Positions 1 to 8,262 of a DNA stretch of 64,000 nt are shown here, in pieces (position 1 is the first letter of the stretch; every line of letters begins with the position of its first letter). The translations under genes and the position numbers were made by a program. The stretch covers positions 124,001 to 188,000 of the forward strand of contig NZ_BCZS01000002.1 of assembly GCF_001598855.1 (NCBI RefSeq), given 5' to 3'. Source of the DNA: Pluralibacter gergoviae ATCC 33028 = NBRC 105706 (GTDB taxonomy: Bacteria; Pseudomonadota; Gammaproteobacteria; Enterobacterales; Enterobacteriaceae). The notes beneath the pieces were generated by a model. That model was not told where the DNA came from, made no database searches, and saw only the letters and a list, made by a program, of their open reading frames with translations.

Positions 1-1
1 G

Positions 2-445
2 CTGCTGCTGCGCGACCATCAGGATCTTATCGCCATGACCAACGGCATGAACGTCGGCAGCGCGCTGGTGGACGCCGAAGGCGTGGAGCTGCTGATGACC
101 GGCGGCCACCTGCGCCGCCAGTCGCTGTCGTTCTACGGCGATCAGGCCGAGCAGTCGCTGCTCAACTACCACTTTGACACCCTGTTTCTCGGCGTCGACG
201 CCATCGACACCGAGCGCGGGGTCAGCACCCACAACGAAGACGAAGCGCGGCTCAACCGCCGCATGTGCGAAGTGGCCGATCGCATCATCGTGGTGACCGA
301 TTCCAGCAAGTTCAACCACTCCAGCCTGCACAAAATTATTGATACCCAGCGTATCGACACCATTATTACCGATGAGGGGATCCCGGCGGAGAGCCTGCGG
401 GAGCTGCAGCGCGCCGGCACTGAGGTGGTGCTGGTGAAGGCGTGA
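2..445 (+). CDS. agaR: AgaR, DeoR-family repressor (3' part only)
   Basis: This is the C-terminal 147 residues of AgaR, the DeoR/GlpR-family repressor of the N-acetylgalactosamine/galactosamine (aga) genes in enterics. The reading frame is open to the first base of the window, so the N-terminal helix-turn-helix domain lies outside. What is visible is the sugar-phosphate sensor domain typical of the family, with the stretches [29 protein letters not shown] and VVTDSSKF, close to E. coli AgaR along the whole length. In E. coli the gar genes separate agaR from rnpB; here only a short spacer does. Identification is strong; the partial state is due to the window edge and not to a visible lesion. 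Confidence 0.93.
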   Translation: MLLRDHQDLIAMTNGMNVGSALVDAEGVELLMTGGHLRRQSLSFYGDQAEQSLLNYHFDTLFLGVDAIDTERGVSTHNEDEARLNRRMCEVADRIIVVTDSSKFNHSSLHKIIDTQRIDTIITDEGIPAESLRELQRAGTEVVLVKA

Positions 446-468
446 TGCCGCCGCCCGGATAACGAAGG

Positions 469-497
469 GTGACATCGCGCGTCAAACCCTCTATACT
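469..497 (+). promoter_or_regulatory. rnpB promoter
   Basis: A -35 like GTGACA (469-474), a 17-base spacer and a -10 TATACT (492-497) are followed by a GC-rich discriminator and the RNase P RNA start at 505. The layout matches the strong E. coli rnpB promoter, whose GC-rich discriminator is the kind found at growth-rate-controlled stable RNA genes. Confidence 0.85.
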
Positions 498-504
498 TCG
501 CGCC

Positions 505-881
<377 letters not shown>

Positions 882-1211
882 TCTTCTGACAGCCGCTGAG
901 GTGCTTTTCGGGTTACGAAAGCGCCTCAGCGGATGATCGCCTCTGGTCTTCTGTTTATTCCTGTTCTCAGAGTTAACTGTAAATGTTTGCGGAATATCTC
1001 TAAAAAATAAGAGAGTTATTTATTTTTACGTCATTCTCTTCAGCCGCCGGAATTATCCTTGGCGGCGATGGTTATTGTGCTGAATAAGTATGAAAACAGG
1101 CAGATCCGCTGATTGCTATCACCGTCCCGTGGAGTATATGCTCAAAATAATCACCTGCTTTGCAAGTCAAACAGGCGCAAGGAGTTATATCGTTTACAGG
1201 GAGAATCATGC
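882..1211. other. Intergenic region with large hairpin downstream of rnpB
   Basis: Between rnpB and the next gene I see one long hairpin at 893-932 (CCGCTGAGG arm against CCTCAGCGG, with complementary inner arms around CTTTTCG/CGAAAG) and a smaller one near 1043-1066. The first is placed where the rnpB terminator or 3' processing stem should be, but no run of T follows it at once. The remainder is AT-rich and probably carries the promoter of the gene at 1212. Confidence 0.6.
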
Positions 1212-1490
1212 ATGGACTGCCCATATAAAACCGGCGCGGCAGATGCCGACGATCACCGTCAGCCTCTACCTGAACATTTGCCGCGGATAACCCAAAGCCG
1301 CGACCCGGTCAGCGTCGACTGCTGTCCGTACTGCCGGGGCGAGCTGATGTTTATTCGTAATGAGATAAGAGAGCGGCTGGTGTTTACGGCAGGCCGCTTT
1401 GCCGTTGAACAGTATGTTCAGCCGCTCTACCGCTGTCAGAAGTGTCTGCGGCTGGTGGAGGGGAAAATCTCTGCCAATACGGACCATTAG
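1212..1490 (+). CDS. Small protein made of an IS66-type zinc-binding domain
   Basis: A 92-residue protein whose second half holds two CxxC pairs, CPYC at about residue 37 and CQKC at about 78. The spacing and intervening residues (a VxEQYVxPLYRCQKC-like tail) look like the zinc-finger domain found near the N-terminus of IS66 TnpC transposases. No transposase catalytic domain follows: the frame stops at 1490 and an unrelated gene lies beyond. The start at 1212 is chosen because AGGGAGA lies 8 bases upstream. It is either a domesticated DNA- or RNA-binding fragment or a small conserved protein of unknown role. I do not recognise a named gene. The call of a real gene is fairly secure; the kinship to IS66 is inferred from the motif only. 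Confidence 0.65.
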   Translation: MDCPYKTGAADADDHRQPLPEHLPRITQSRDPVSVDCCPYCRGELMFIRNEIRERLVFTAGRFAVEQYVQPLYRCQKCLRLVEGKISANTDH

Positions 1491-1530
1491 CGATGAGATG
1501 CGCCTGCCGCCTCCGGGCAGGCGCCGTTGG

Positions 1531-1755
1531 TTAGCTGCTGTGCTGGCTCTCCTGCTGAAGAATTTTATACAGCTCATCTTTGATCTGCAGTTTCTCTTTC
1601 TTCAGGGTAACCAGCTGCTGACCATACCCCTGCCCTTCGCCATTTTCGATTCGGGAAATTTGATGGTCAAGATCGTTATGTTTCTCAAACAGCGCCTGGA
1701 AACGCGGGTGGGTTGTTTTTAATTGCGAAATTAACGCTCGATATTCCGGAAACAT
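1531..1755 (-). CDS. YdcH-family (DUF465) small coiled-coil protein
   Basis: A 74-residue charged protein that begins MFPEYRALIS and carries the FEKHNDLDHQI and LKKEKLQIKDELYKIL segments of the DUF465/YdcH family, for which no biochemical function is established. The family is short and almost wholly helical, and this one has the usual length. A good ribosome-binding site (AAGGAAGAG) precedes the start. It is close to E. coli YdcH, but that gene sits elsewhere in E. coli, so this may be a paralogue or a relocated copy; I therefore leave the symbol empty. It is transcribed alone, in the opposite direction to the zinc-finger gene next to it. Confidence 0.88.
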   Translation of the reverse strand: MFPEYRALISQLKTTHPRFQALFEKHNDLDHQISRIENGEGQGYGQQLVTLKKEKLQIKDELYKILQQESQHSS

Positions 1756-1975
1756 ATCTCTTCCTTGTTAATTGTGGTGAGGGTAATCCATATCCTGATA
1801 ATAATTCCACGCGGTGCAACAATAATGAGAACGGTGTCGCATTTAGCACCTATTTGAAATTAACGCGCGGTTGTGCAAAGAAAGACGATTTAAATGCTGG
1901 GAGCAATAGCGTGAGCAAAAGAAGCGTTTAATTAAACGCCCTTTTACCCGATTTTATCTTCGCGGATAGCCTGGG

Positions 1976-2146
1976 CTACTGCTTCAGCGCATCCTCGGCG
2001 TTGCGCACTTCCGCATCGCTGACGATGGCCTCCAGTTCAGTAAGCATCTCTTCATAGCCAAACGCCAGCGGCGCCGGGGCGGGGGTTGCTTCCGGGATCG
2101 CTGGCTCTGGGACGTTTTTCGGCAGGCGTCGGCTCTTTTTACTCAT
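1976..2146 (-). CDS. yhaL: YhaL, small protein of unknown function
   Basis: A 56-residue protein beginning MSKKSRRLPK, with a proline-rich middle and the C-terminal stretch FGYEEMLTELEAIVSDAE. This is the conserved signature of E. coli YhaL (54 residues, role unknown). AAGG lies about 6 bases before the ATG. It follows yhaK by 24 bases on the same strand, the same order as in E. coli, so the two are probably co-transcribed. The C-terminal half recalls exonuclease VII small subunit helices, but that resemblance is weak. In E. coli yhaM, yhaO and the tdc operon come next; here they are absent. Confidence 0.88.
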   Translation of the reverse strand: MSKKSRRLPKNVPEPAIPEATPAPAPLAFGYEEMLTELEAIVSDAEVRNAEDALKQ

Positions 2147-2170
2147 CGTGACCTTCTGATGTTCATCCTT

Positions 2171-2872
2171 TTACACCGGTAAATCTATCAGCAAAGCGCG
2201 CAGCGGCGTATCGGCAACTAACGTAATGTTAGGCTCGTCACGAATAAATGCGCCGTCGCCGCAGGTGAGCGCCTTTTTCTCTTCCTGCGGCGTCAGCGCG
2301 TGGAAGGTGCCGTGTATTGACTGCAGATAGGCGCGGGCGCCGTGGATCTCAAAGCTAACCTGTTCGCCTTTTGCCAGCTCAATCTGATGAACCCAGGCCT
2401 GCTGGCGCAGTTGCAGGCTATGCTCGCTGCCGTCCGGAGAGGCCAGCAGCTGATGTACGCTGCTCTCCAGGGTCAGCTTCTGCACCGACGCATTCTCGCG
2501 CTCCGGGCAGGCATCAAGCCACAGCTGCATGCGGGTCAGGGGCTTATCTTTGCTGAGGTTGTGCTCGCTGTAGCTGACGCCGGGCTGGGTGGCCAGCAGC
2601 AGCGCTTCTCCGGCTTTCGCCTGCACGTGGTTGCCTTCGCTGTCGCGATACTCGGCTTCACCTTCCAGGATCAGATTAAGGATGTCCACCTTCGGATAAG
2701 TTCGGGGCTGGAACGAAGCGCCCGGCGCCAGCACTTCCTGATTGAGCACCCGCAGGGAGGCATAGCCCAGCAGTTTTGGGTCGAAGTAATGTCCAAATGA
2801 GAAGGTGTATCGAGCCTGCAGCCAGCCGAAGTCTGCTTGTCCACACTGTTTGGCCGTTCGGGTAGTAATCAT
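2171..2872 (-). CDS. yhaK: YhaK, pirin-like bicupin protein
   Basis: A 233-residue cytoplasmic protein of the pirin/YhaK group: two cupin barrels, with FSFGHYFDP near residue 26 in the first. E. coli YhaK has the same length, has been crystallised and is proposed to sense oxidants; it lacks an intact pirin iron centre. The start MITTRTAKQCGQADFGW at 2872 matches the E. coli start; a longer frame with 35 more residues is open upstream but would run into the divergent promoter region. yhaK is divergent from the LysR-type gene yhaJ (about 100 bases between), a typical arrangement for a target of the regulator, though control of yhaK by YhaJ is only inferred here. Confidence 0.95.
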   Translation of the reverse strand: MITTRTAKQCGQADFGWLQARYTFSFGHYFDPKLLGYASLRVLNQEVLAPGASFQPRTYPKVDILNLILEGEAEYRDSEGNHVQAKAGEALLLATQPGVSYSEHNLSKDKPLTRMQLWLDACPERENASVQKLTLESSVHQLLASPDGSEHSLQLRQQAWVHQIELAKGEQVSFEIHGARAYLQSIHGTFHALTPQEEKKALTCGDGAFIRDEPNITLVADTPLRALLIDLPV

Positions 2873-2975
2873 ATTTTGACCTCTCTTTACACTAAAACAA
2901 TGGTAAAGGTATGGACGGTGCATTGTTAGCCAGATATTCTGCCCGGTATATTCAAATTTCCTGAATGAGAACAGC

Positions 2976-3872
2976 ATGGCAAAAGAGAGAGCATTGACGC
3001 TGGAAGCGCTGCGGGTGATGGACGCTATCGATCGCCGGGGGAGCTTTGCCGCCGCCGCAGATGAGCTGGGACGCGTGCCTTCGGCACTGAGCTATACCAT
3101 GCAGAAGCTGGAAGAGGAGCTGGACGTGGTGCTGTTCGATCGCTCAGGCCATCGGACCAAGTTCACCAACGTGGGCCGTATGCTGCTCGAACGGGGGCGC
3201 GTGCTGCTGGAGGCGGCGGATAAGCTGACCACCGACGCCGAGGCCCTGGCCCGCGGCTGGGAGACGCACCTGACGCTGGTGACCGAAGCGCTGGTGCCGA
3301 CGGCGGCCTTTTTTCCGTTAATTGACAAGCTGGCCGTGAAGGCGAACACCCAGCTGTCGCTGATAACCGAGGTGCTGGCCGGCGCCTGGGAGCGCCTGGA
3401 GCAGGGGAGGGCGGATATCGTTATCGGCCCGGACATGCACTTTCGATCCTCGTCGGAAATCAACTCCCGCAAGCTTTATTCGGTGATGAACGTCTACGTT
3501 GCCGCCCCGGATCATCCTATCCACCAGGAGCCGGAGCCGCTCGCCGAAGTGACCCGGGTGAAGTATCGCGGCATCGCCGTGGCGGATACCGCCCGCGAGC
3601 GCCCGGTGCTGACCGTGCAGCTGCTCGATAAGCAGCCGCGCCTGACGGTCAGTACGATCGAGGATAAGCGTGCGGCGCTGCTGGCGGGGCTTGGCGTGGC
3701 GACGATGCCCTACGACCTGGTCGAGCAGGATATTGCCGAAGGCAGACTGCGGGTGATAAGCCCGGAATCCACAAGCCAGGTGGACATCATCATGGCCTGG
3801 CGGCGCGACAGCATGGGCGAGGCAAAGTCCTGGTGCCTGCGCGAAATTCCTAAGCTGTTTGCCGGACGATAG
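2976..3872 (+). CDS. yhaJ: YhaJ, LysR-type transcriptional regulator
   Basis: 298 residues: N-terminal winged helix-turn-helix (LTLEALRVMDAIDRRGSFA, then SALSYTMQKLEEELDVVLF) and a C-terminal periplasmic-binding-like effector domain. It is nearly colinear with E. coli YhaJ and has the same length. In E. coli YhaJ activates yqjF in response to breakdown products of 2,4-dinitrotoluene-like aromatics, and in pathogenic strains it has been tied to virulence gene control. Its known target yqjF is encoded just downstream (5052-5444) in this window, so the regulator-target pair is conserved. The E. coli genes yhaH and yhaI, which sit between yhaJ and yqjG there, are missing. Confidence 0.96.
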   Translation: MAKERALTLEALRVMDAIDRRGSFAAAADELGRVPSALSYTMQKLEEELDVVLFDRSGHRTKFTNVGRMLLERGRVLLEAADKLTTDAEALARGWETHLTLVTEALVPTAAFFPLIDKLAVKANTQLSLITEVLAGAWERLEQGRADIVIGPDMHFRSSSEINSRKLYSVMNVYVAAPDHPIHQEPEPLAEVTRVKYRGIAVADTARERPVLTVQLLDKQPRLTVSTIEDKRAALLAGLGVATMPYDLVEQDIAEGRLRVISPESTSQVDIIMAWRRDSMGEAKSWCLREIPKLFAGR

Positions 3873-3889
3873 GGCCGACAGCAAATGAA

Positions 3890-3916
3890 AAAGGCGATCC
3901 GCGGATCGCCTTTTTT
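3890..3916. terminator. Bidirectional terminator between yhaJ and yqjG
   Basis: AAAGGCGATCC and GGATCGCCTTT form a perfect stem with a tiny loop, followed by a T run on the + strand and preceded by an A run, so it can end both yhaJ and the convergent yqjG. Confidence 0.9.
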
Positions 3917-3929
3917 ATGCTGCCAGCGC

Positions 3930-4916
3930 TTAGCCGAAGCGCAGATCGCGCCCGTGCGGTTCATCCAGATCCTGCCACGGACCGATGGAGATAACCCCGG
4001 TCGGGTTGATGTTCCTGTGGCTGCGGAAGTAGTGGTTGCGGATATGCGCAAAATCGACCGTCTCTGCAATGCCCGGCGTCTGATAGAGGTCGCGCAGGAA
4101 GCCGTGCAGGTTCAGATAGTCGCTGATGCGGTGCCTGTCGCACTTAAAGTGGGTGACGTACACCGGATCGAAGCGGATAAGCGTCGTCCACAGGCGGATA
4201 TCGGCTTCGGTAAGCTGGTTGCCCGTCAGGTAGCGGTGCTGGCCGAGGATCTGCTCAACGCGCTCAAGGGCGTCGAACACGCCCGCGACGGCTTCGTCGT
4301 AGGCCTCCTGCGAAGTCGCGAAACCGGCTTTATAGACGCCGTTGTTGATACTGTCGTAGATCCAGCCGTTAAGCTCGTCTATCTGCTCGCGCAGCGCGGG
4401 CGGATAGTAGTCTCCCGCCCTGGCGCCGAGGGCGTCAAAGGCCGTATTGAACATGCGGATGATTTCTGAGGACTCGTTGCTGACAATCGTCTGCTGCTTT
4501 TTATCCCACAGAACGGGCACCGTCACGCGGCCGCTGTAGTGCGGATCGGCGTGCAGATAGAGCTGATAAAGAAATTCGTGCTGATAGAGGCTGTCGCCGG
4601 TGGCGGCCGGAAAGGTATCTTCAAACGTCCAGCCGTTCTCCAGCATCAGCGGGCTGACCACGGAAACGCCGATAAACGGCTCAAGCCCTTTCAGGCTGCG
4701 GACAATCAGCGTGCGGTGGGCCCAGGGACAGGCGAGAGAAACATAAAGGTGATAGCGGTCCTTCTCCGCGGCGAAACCGCCTTCGCCGGACGGACCCGCC
4801 GCGCCGTCAGCGGTCAGCCAGTTGCGAAAGGCCGAGGTGGAGCGCTTAAAGCGGCCCCCGGTTGATTTGGTGTCATACCAGACATCGTGCCAGACGCCGT
4901 CGATCAGTTGTCCCAT
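3930..4916 (-). CDS. yqjG: YqjG, glutathionyl-hydroquinone reductase
   Basis: 328 residues, the length of E. coli YqjG, an Xi-class glutathione transferase that uses glutathione to reduce S-glutathionyl-hydroquinones to hydroquinones. The thioredoxin-fold domain holds the catalytic CPWAHR motif with Cys63, at the same residue number as the E. coli catalytic cysteine; the helical C-terminal domain spans roughly residues 170-320. It follows the DoxX-family gene yqjF on the same strand, with 135 bases between that contain a strong hairpin. Both genes fit a quinone/aromatic stress theme with YhaJ. Cytoplasmic. Confidence 0.96.
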   Translation of the reverse strand: MGQLIDGVWHDVWYDTKSTGGRFKRSTSAFRNWLTADGAAGPSGEGGFAAEKDRYHLYVSLACPWAHRTLIVRSLKGLEPFIGVSVVSPLMLENGWTFEDTFPAATGDSLYQHEFLYQLYLHADPHYSGRVTVPVLWDKKQQTIVSNESSEIIRMFNTAFDALGARAGDYYPPALREQIDELNGWIYDSINNGVYKAGFATSQEAYDEAVAGVFDALERVEQILGQHRYLTGNQLTEADIRLWTTLIRFDPVYVTHFKCDRHRISDYLNLHGFLRDLYQTPGIAETVDFAHIRNHYFRSHRNINPTGVISIGPWQDLDEPHGRDLRFG

Positions 4917-4995
4917 ACTTCTCTTCCTCTCTGGATGGCAAAAACGAGGACCTGACCTCGCTTTCTGGATTTCACTCAGTATATACCCTTCCTGC

Positions 4996-5032
4996 TTCGG
5001 GCAGCGGACGCGATAGCGTTCTGCTGCCCGAA
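4996..5032. repeat. Strong hairpin between yqjF and yqjG
   Basis: TTCGGGCAGC (4996-5005) and GCTGCCCGAA (5023-5032) are perfect inverted repeats with a partly paired middle. It lies in the 135-base gap between yqjF and yqjG and lacks a clean T tract, so attenuation or mRNA 3' stabilisation is as likely as termination. Confidence 0.7.
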
Positions 5033-5051
5033 TTATTGAGGTATAGCTAAC

Positions 5052-5444
5052 TTACCATTTTTTATTCAATACGCGGTCGATGCTGAACGCGCCGGGGCCG
5101 GTGATGGCCAGCAGCAGGTAGCCCCCCACGATGGTCAGGTTTTTCATGAACATCAGCGAGTTGACGCCATCCGCAAAATTGCTGTGGAACAGGAAAGCGG
5201 TCAGCAGCGTAAAGCCGGCGGTAAACAACGCCGTGGTGCGGGTCAGGAAGCCAAACAGAATGGCCAGGCCGCCGCCGAATTCAAGCAGGATGGTCAGCGG
5301 CAGCAGCGCGCCGGGAACGCCCATCGCCTCCATATACTGCTGAGTGCCGGCATAGCCGGTAATTTTGCCCCAGCCGGCGGTAATAAACAGGATTGGCATC
5401 AGAATACGCGCAGCCAGAATACCAACATCATCTAATTTTTTCAT
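5052..5444 (-). CDS. yqjF: YqjF, DoxX-family inner-membrane protein
   Basis: 130 residues with four hydrophobic segments (about 10-30, 48-66, 73-90, 103-122), the DoxX/DoxD architecture, and the E. coli YqjF length. DoxX relatives are thought to work with quinones or in membrane redox chemistry; the exact reaction of YqjF is not settled. In E. coli its promoter is the YhaJ-responsive element used in nitrotoluene biosensors. The upstream region 5445-5620 has AT-rich stretches where such a promoter could lie; I cannot pinpoint the YhaJ site by eye. Confidence 0.94.
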   Translation of the reverse strand: MKKLDDVGILAARILMPILFITAGWGKITGYAGTQQYMEAMGVPGALLPLTILLEFGGGLAILFGFLTRTTALFTAGFTLLTAFLFHSNFADGVNSLMFMKNLTIVGGYLLLAITGPGAFSIDRVLNKKW

Positions 5445-5621
5445 TTTCTCTCCAGATTGAGACAGTTTACTTCTGTTCGTTAAGTCCGCAATTCTTATGC
5501 AGAATTACGTGCTTGCTGTGTATGGCGAGGAGTGTAATGGTATGAGCAGGCAATTGTTATCGAGGAAAACTGTCCGCTTAAGTCAAAAAAATTGATTCTG
5601 TCAGAAGGGGGATCGCAGACA

Positions 5622-5646
5622 ATAAAAAAGCGCCCGGAGGCGCTTT
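5622..5646 (-). terminator. Terminator of the yqjCDEK genes
   Basis: AAAGCGCC and GGCGCTTT arms around a small loop (5627-5646), followed on the minus strand by a run of T (5622-5629), just after the yqjK stop. Confidence 0.88.
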
Positions 5647-5662
5647 ATCGCAGTGCGTCTGT

Positions 5663-5962
5663 TCAGCCGCGCAGCCGCTGCTTTTGCAGCGTCTTCTTGG
5701 CCAGTCGCCAGGCGCTCCAGATGCCAAAGCTGCGTTTAGCCCAGCGAACGGCAAAGCGCGGATGGCGCACGGACCAGATGGCCATGATGCTGCTGCCGAC
5801 CAGCGCCCAGGAGCGCAGGTTCAGCAGCGCGTTCCAGCCGCGGTCGTAGCTGCTGGTGACGCGGTGCCAGTCTTTGCTGCAGCCGGCCAGATCGAGACGC
5901 TGCTGCTGGATCTGGCTGAGCAGCGCCGCTTTGCGCTGCTCAAGCTCGTGCCGGCTACTCAC
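5663..5962 (-). CDS. yqjK: YqjK, small basic helical protein
   Basis: A 99-residue protein, last gene of the yqjC-D-E-K cluster, overlapping the end of yqjE by 8 bases. Its N-terminal third is a Gln/Arg-rich helix that could form a coiled coil (LSQIQQQRLDL), followed by a moderately hydrophobic segment around residues 48-62 and a strongly basic C-terminus. The length equals that of E. coli YqjK. Its function is unknown; the overlap argues for translational coupling with yqjE and a role with that membrane protein. Confidence 0.9.
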   Translation of the reverse strand: MSSRHELEQRKAALLSQIQQQRLDLAGCSKDWHRVTSSYDRGWNALLNLRSWALVGSSIMAIWSVRHPRFAVRWAKRSFGIWSAWRLAKKTLQKQRLRG

Positions 5963-6353
5963 GGTCTTTCTCCAGCAGCGCCAGGTCGTTTGCCAGCTCT
6001 TTGCGGGTGTGGCGCAGCAGAGAAGCGCGCCGCGCTCTCACCATCGTCCAGACTCCGCCAATCAGCGCTAGCAGGAACAGCACCACAGTAGTGGCAATCA
6101 TCGCATTCAGCCGGTACTGAGGATCGATAGCCCAGATAAGCAGGACCATCAGGCTCATCAGCCCAAATGCGGCGAACAGCAGCGTCAGGCCCAGCATCAG
6201 CAGCATCTGAAAGAGATTGGCTTTCTCCTCTTCCAGTTCGACGACGGCCAGCCGCAGGCGGGTCTCCACCATTTCGACGAGGATGGTCACCATCCGCTGC
6301 CCGATACTGAAGACGCCTTTACCCGGGCCCTGGGGTTGATGAGTATTTGCCAT
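5955..6353 (-). CDS. yqjE: YqjE, inner-membrane protein (phage holin superfamily III-like)
   Basis: 132 residues with two hydrophobic helices (about 48-72 and 80-103) joined by a short polar loop, flanked by a charged amphipathic N-terminus (MVEMVETRLRLAVVELEEEK). This is the YqjE/Phage_holin_3_6 pattern. The start MANTHQPQGPGK at 6353 was chosen because it aligns with E. coli YqjE; a longer open frame upstream would overlap yqjD. The stop of yqjD lies 2 bases before this start and yqjK overlaps the end, so D-E-K are one operon. Confidence 0.93.
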   Translation of the reverse strand: MANTHQPQGPGKGVFSIGQRMVTILVEMVETRLRLAVVELEEEKANLFQMLLMLGLTLLFAAFGLMSLMVLLIWAIDPQYRLNAMIATTVVLFLLALIGGVWTMVRARRASLLRHTRKELANDLALLEKDRE

Positions 6354-6355
6354 AA

Positions 6356-6658
6356 TTAACGACGCGACAGCAGAACGCCGAGCACCAGACCCACAGCGGC
6401 GCCGATACCCACGCCCTGCCACGGATTATCGCGAACGTATTCGTCGGCGCGGGCCGCAGCTTCGCGGGTTTGCTTAGCAATAGCGTCGCCGGTTTCACCC
6501 AGGCGATAGCGGCTCTCTTTCAGCGCGCGTTCAGCTTTGCTGCGCAGCTTACCGAGCTCTTCTTTTGATTTATCGGTGGAGGTGTTCAGCACCTCTTCCA
6601 GCGTATCTGCCAGGGATTTCAGTTCTGCGCGCAGGTGTTCAGAATTATCTTTAGACAT
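6356..6658 (-). CDS. yqjD: YqjD, ribosome-associated tail-anchored membrane protein
   Basis: 100 residues of the YqjD/ElaB/YgaM (DUF883) family: a long charged helix followed by a C-terminal membrane segment (GVGIGAAVGLVLGVLLSRR). In E. coli YqjD is made in stationary phase, anchors in the inner membrane by this C-terminal segment and binds ribosomes, apparently to restrain growth. The double-arginine end and the VRDNPWQ motif before the anchor are conserved. It leads the tightly packed D-E-K genes and follows yqjC by 38 bases. Confidence 0.95.
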   Translation of the reverse strand: MSKDNSEHLRAELKSLADTLEEVLNTSTDKSKEELGKLRSKAERALKESRYRLGETGDAIAKQTREAAARADEYVRDNPWQGVGIGAAVGLVLGVLLSRR

Positions 6659-6696
6659 GATTTTCTCCAGTGTTAAACAAGTAAACTTCCTTTAAC

Positions 6697-7065
6697 TCAG
6701 TAAGTGCGGGATTCGAGCTTTTTCAGCTCATCCCGGGCTTCGCTGAGCTTGTGTTCACGCTTGCTGATTTTATCCGCATCGCCTTTTTCCTTTGCTTCCG
6801 CCAGATCCCGGCGGCGCTCGGCAATCTCTTCCTTTTGCTCAGCGATTTTCTGCTGATGTTCAGCGCGCAGCTTGCTGTCGCTACAGTTCGCTTTCACTTC
6901 GCGCAGCGCCTTATTCAGACCATCAATGCGTCTCTGATTCTGATGCTTTTCGGCATAGCTGATTTCACGCTGAATATCCTGCTGCTTTTGCAGGCAGGGC
7001 GCAGAAGCCAGGGCCTGTGCGCTTAATGCTGCGAGACCAAATGCCAGAGCGATGCGGTATTTCAT
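6697..7065 (-). CDS. yqjC: YqjC, exported DUF1090 protein
   Basis: 122 residues with a clear signal peptide (MKYRIALAFGLAALSAQALA, cleavage near residue 20-22) and a mature part that is a long charged helix with repeated Lys/Glu/Arg and two cysteines (positions about 24 and 64) that may form a disulfide in the periplasm. The length matches E. coli YqjC. The start at 7065 is preferred over an upstream Met because the signal peptide begins there and GGAACC lies before it. Function unknown. Confidence 0.93.
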   Translation of the reverse strand: MKYRIALAFGLAALSAQALASAPCLQKQQDIQREISYAEKHQNQRRIDGLNKALREVKANCSDSKLRAEHQQKIAEQKEEIAERRRDLAEAKEKGDADKISKREHKLSEARDELKKLESRTY

Positions 7066-7213
7066 AGTAGGAACCTTCCATTGTGTAGCGGTAGCGCGTA
7101 GCACTATCCGATCCAGTCGATACTGTAATGACGGTGACTCCCGCTCATACAAGCATAGTAACTAAACGTGAAATCACCAAAATTAGTGAAAAAATTCAGA
7201 ATGTTTGAAGTGC

Positions 7214-7597
7214 TCAGCCGAGACGGTGGGTGGAGTTGCGTAACCGGGAGAGCCACCCCAGCGTCAGCGAATCATCATCCTGCAGCGCAATGATATAGCC
7301 CTGCGGTAAGGAGCGGTCAAGCACGGCCTTAGCGGCCGCGCTCTGATCGCTGGATTCAAACTTTATCACCAGCCCATCATTCAGCGGCGTAATGCTTTTA
7401 AAATGAATGCCGTTTGCGTCGAGGTGATGCCAGACTGAAAACCCGTCCGGCAGGCTGACGTTGCTGCTGGCCGGGCGAATAGCAAGCGTGGATTCGCTCT
7501 GTTTTAAGGCAGTGCCAAACCATAACGCGACGCCCAGCAAGAGTAGCGCGCTAAGGCTGAAGGTAAAACGACGAAACGTGCGGTTGAAAAGGCGCAT
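7214..7597 (-). CDS. mzrA: MzrA, modulator of EnvZ/OmpR
   Basis: 127 residues, a single N-terminal membrane anchor (about 12-34) and a periplasmic domain containing DGFSVWHHLDANGI and the QGYIIALQDDD segment. In E. coli MzrA (formerly YqjB) binds the sensor kinase EnvZ in the inner membrane and links CpxA/CpxR envelope stress signalling to the EnvZ/OmpR system. It follows yqjA with a 2-base gap, the known yqjA-mzrA operon. The start at 7597 aligns with E. coli; 11 further residues are open upstream but overlap yqjA. Confidence 0.94.
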   Translation of the reverse strand: MRLFNRTFRRFTFSLSALLLLGVALWFGTALKQSESTLAIRPASSNVSLPDGFSVWHHLDANGIHFKSITPLNDGLVIKFESSDQSAAAKAVLDRSLPQGYIIALQDDDSLTLGWLSRLRNSTHRLG

Positions 7598-7599
7598 GG

Positions 7600-8262
7600 T
7601 CAGCCCCGGCTTCCGTGCTTTTTCTTCCACAACACCACCAAAGAGCCAATCAGGCCAAAGACCAGCAGCACGACCGGCAGCAGCATCAGGCAGGACATCA
7701 GCGCATCTTCATACTTGAGAAAGACCGGCGTTTTGCCCAGCAGATAGCCCAGCGTGGTTAAAATCAGCACCCACAGTAGGCCGCTCATCCAGTTGAAAAA
7801 CTGAAAGCGGGTGCTGCTGAGGCCGGAAAGGCCGGCGATAGTCGGCAGCAGGGTGCGGACAAAGGCGATGAAGCGGCCCAGCAGCAGCGCCGAGAGGCCG
7901 TGCTTGTGAAACAAGTGATGCGCCCGCTGGTGATAGTGGGCGGGCAGATGCGATAGCCAGTTTTGCACGATGCGGGTATTACCCAGCCAGCGTCCCTGAA
8001 TATAGCTCAGCCAGCAGCCGAGGCTTGCGGCAATGGTCAGCAGCGCGATGGTTTGCGGAAATCCCATCGCGCCTTTGGCAATCAGTACGCCAACCAGCAC
8101 CAGCAGGCTATCGCCAGGCAGGAAAGCGGCAGGCAAAAGTCCGTTCTCCAGGAACAGAATCATAAATAATACAACGTAAAGCATGCCAATCATTGAGGGA
8201 TTCGCCAGGGTTTCGAAGTCCTGATTCCATAAGGCATGAAGTAATTGGGTCAACAGTTCCAT
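7600..8262 (-). CDS. yqjA: YqjA, DedA-family membrane transporter
   Basis: 220 residues, E. coli length, with the DedA (SNARE-associated/VTT) signature: FLPGDSLL near residue 48 and [19 protein letters not shown] near 133, plus four to five hydrophobic segments. E. coli YqjA supports growth at alkaline pH and survival of membrane-potential stress together with YghB, probably as a proton-dependent transporter of lipid or drug substrates. In E. coli the yqjA-mzrA operon is CpxR-activated; I could not recognise a convincing CpxR box upstream here. Confidence 0.95.
   Translation of the reverse strand: MELLTQLLHALWNQDFETLANPSMIGMLYVVLFMILFLENGLLPAAFLPGDSLLVLVGVLIAKGAMGFPQTIALLTIAASLGCWLSYIQGRWLGNTRIVQNWLSHLPAHYHQRAHHLFHKHGLSALLLGRFIAFVRTLLPTIAGLSGLSSTRFQFFNWMSGLLWVLILTTLGYLLGKTPVFLKYEDALMSCLMLLPVVLLVFGLIGSLVVLWKKKHGSRG

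Noticed and set aside
2873..2977. 35-residue N-terminal extension of YhaK
   Set aside because: Would overlap the divergent yhaJ promoter region and does not align with the family start.
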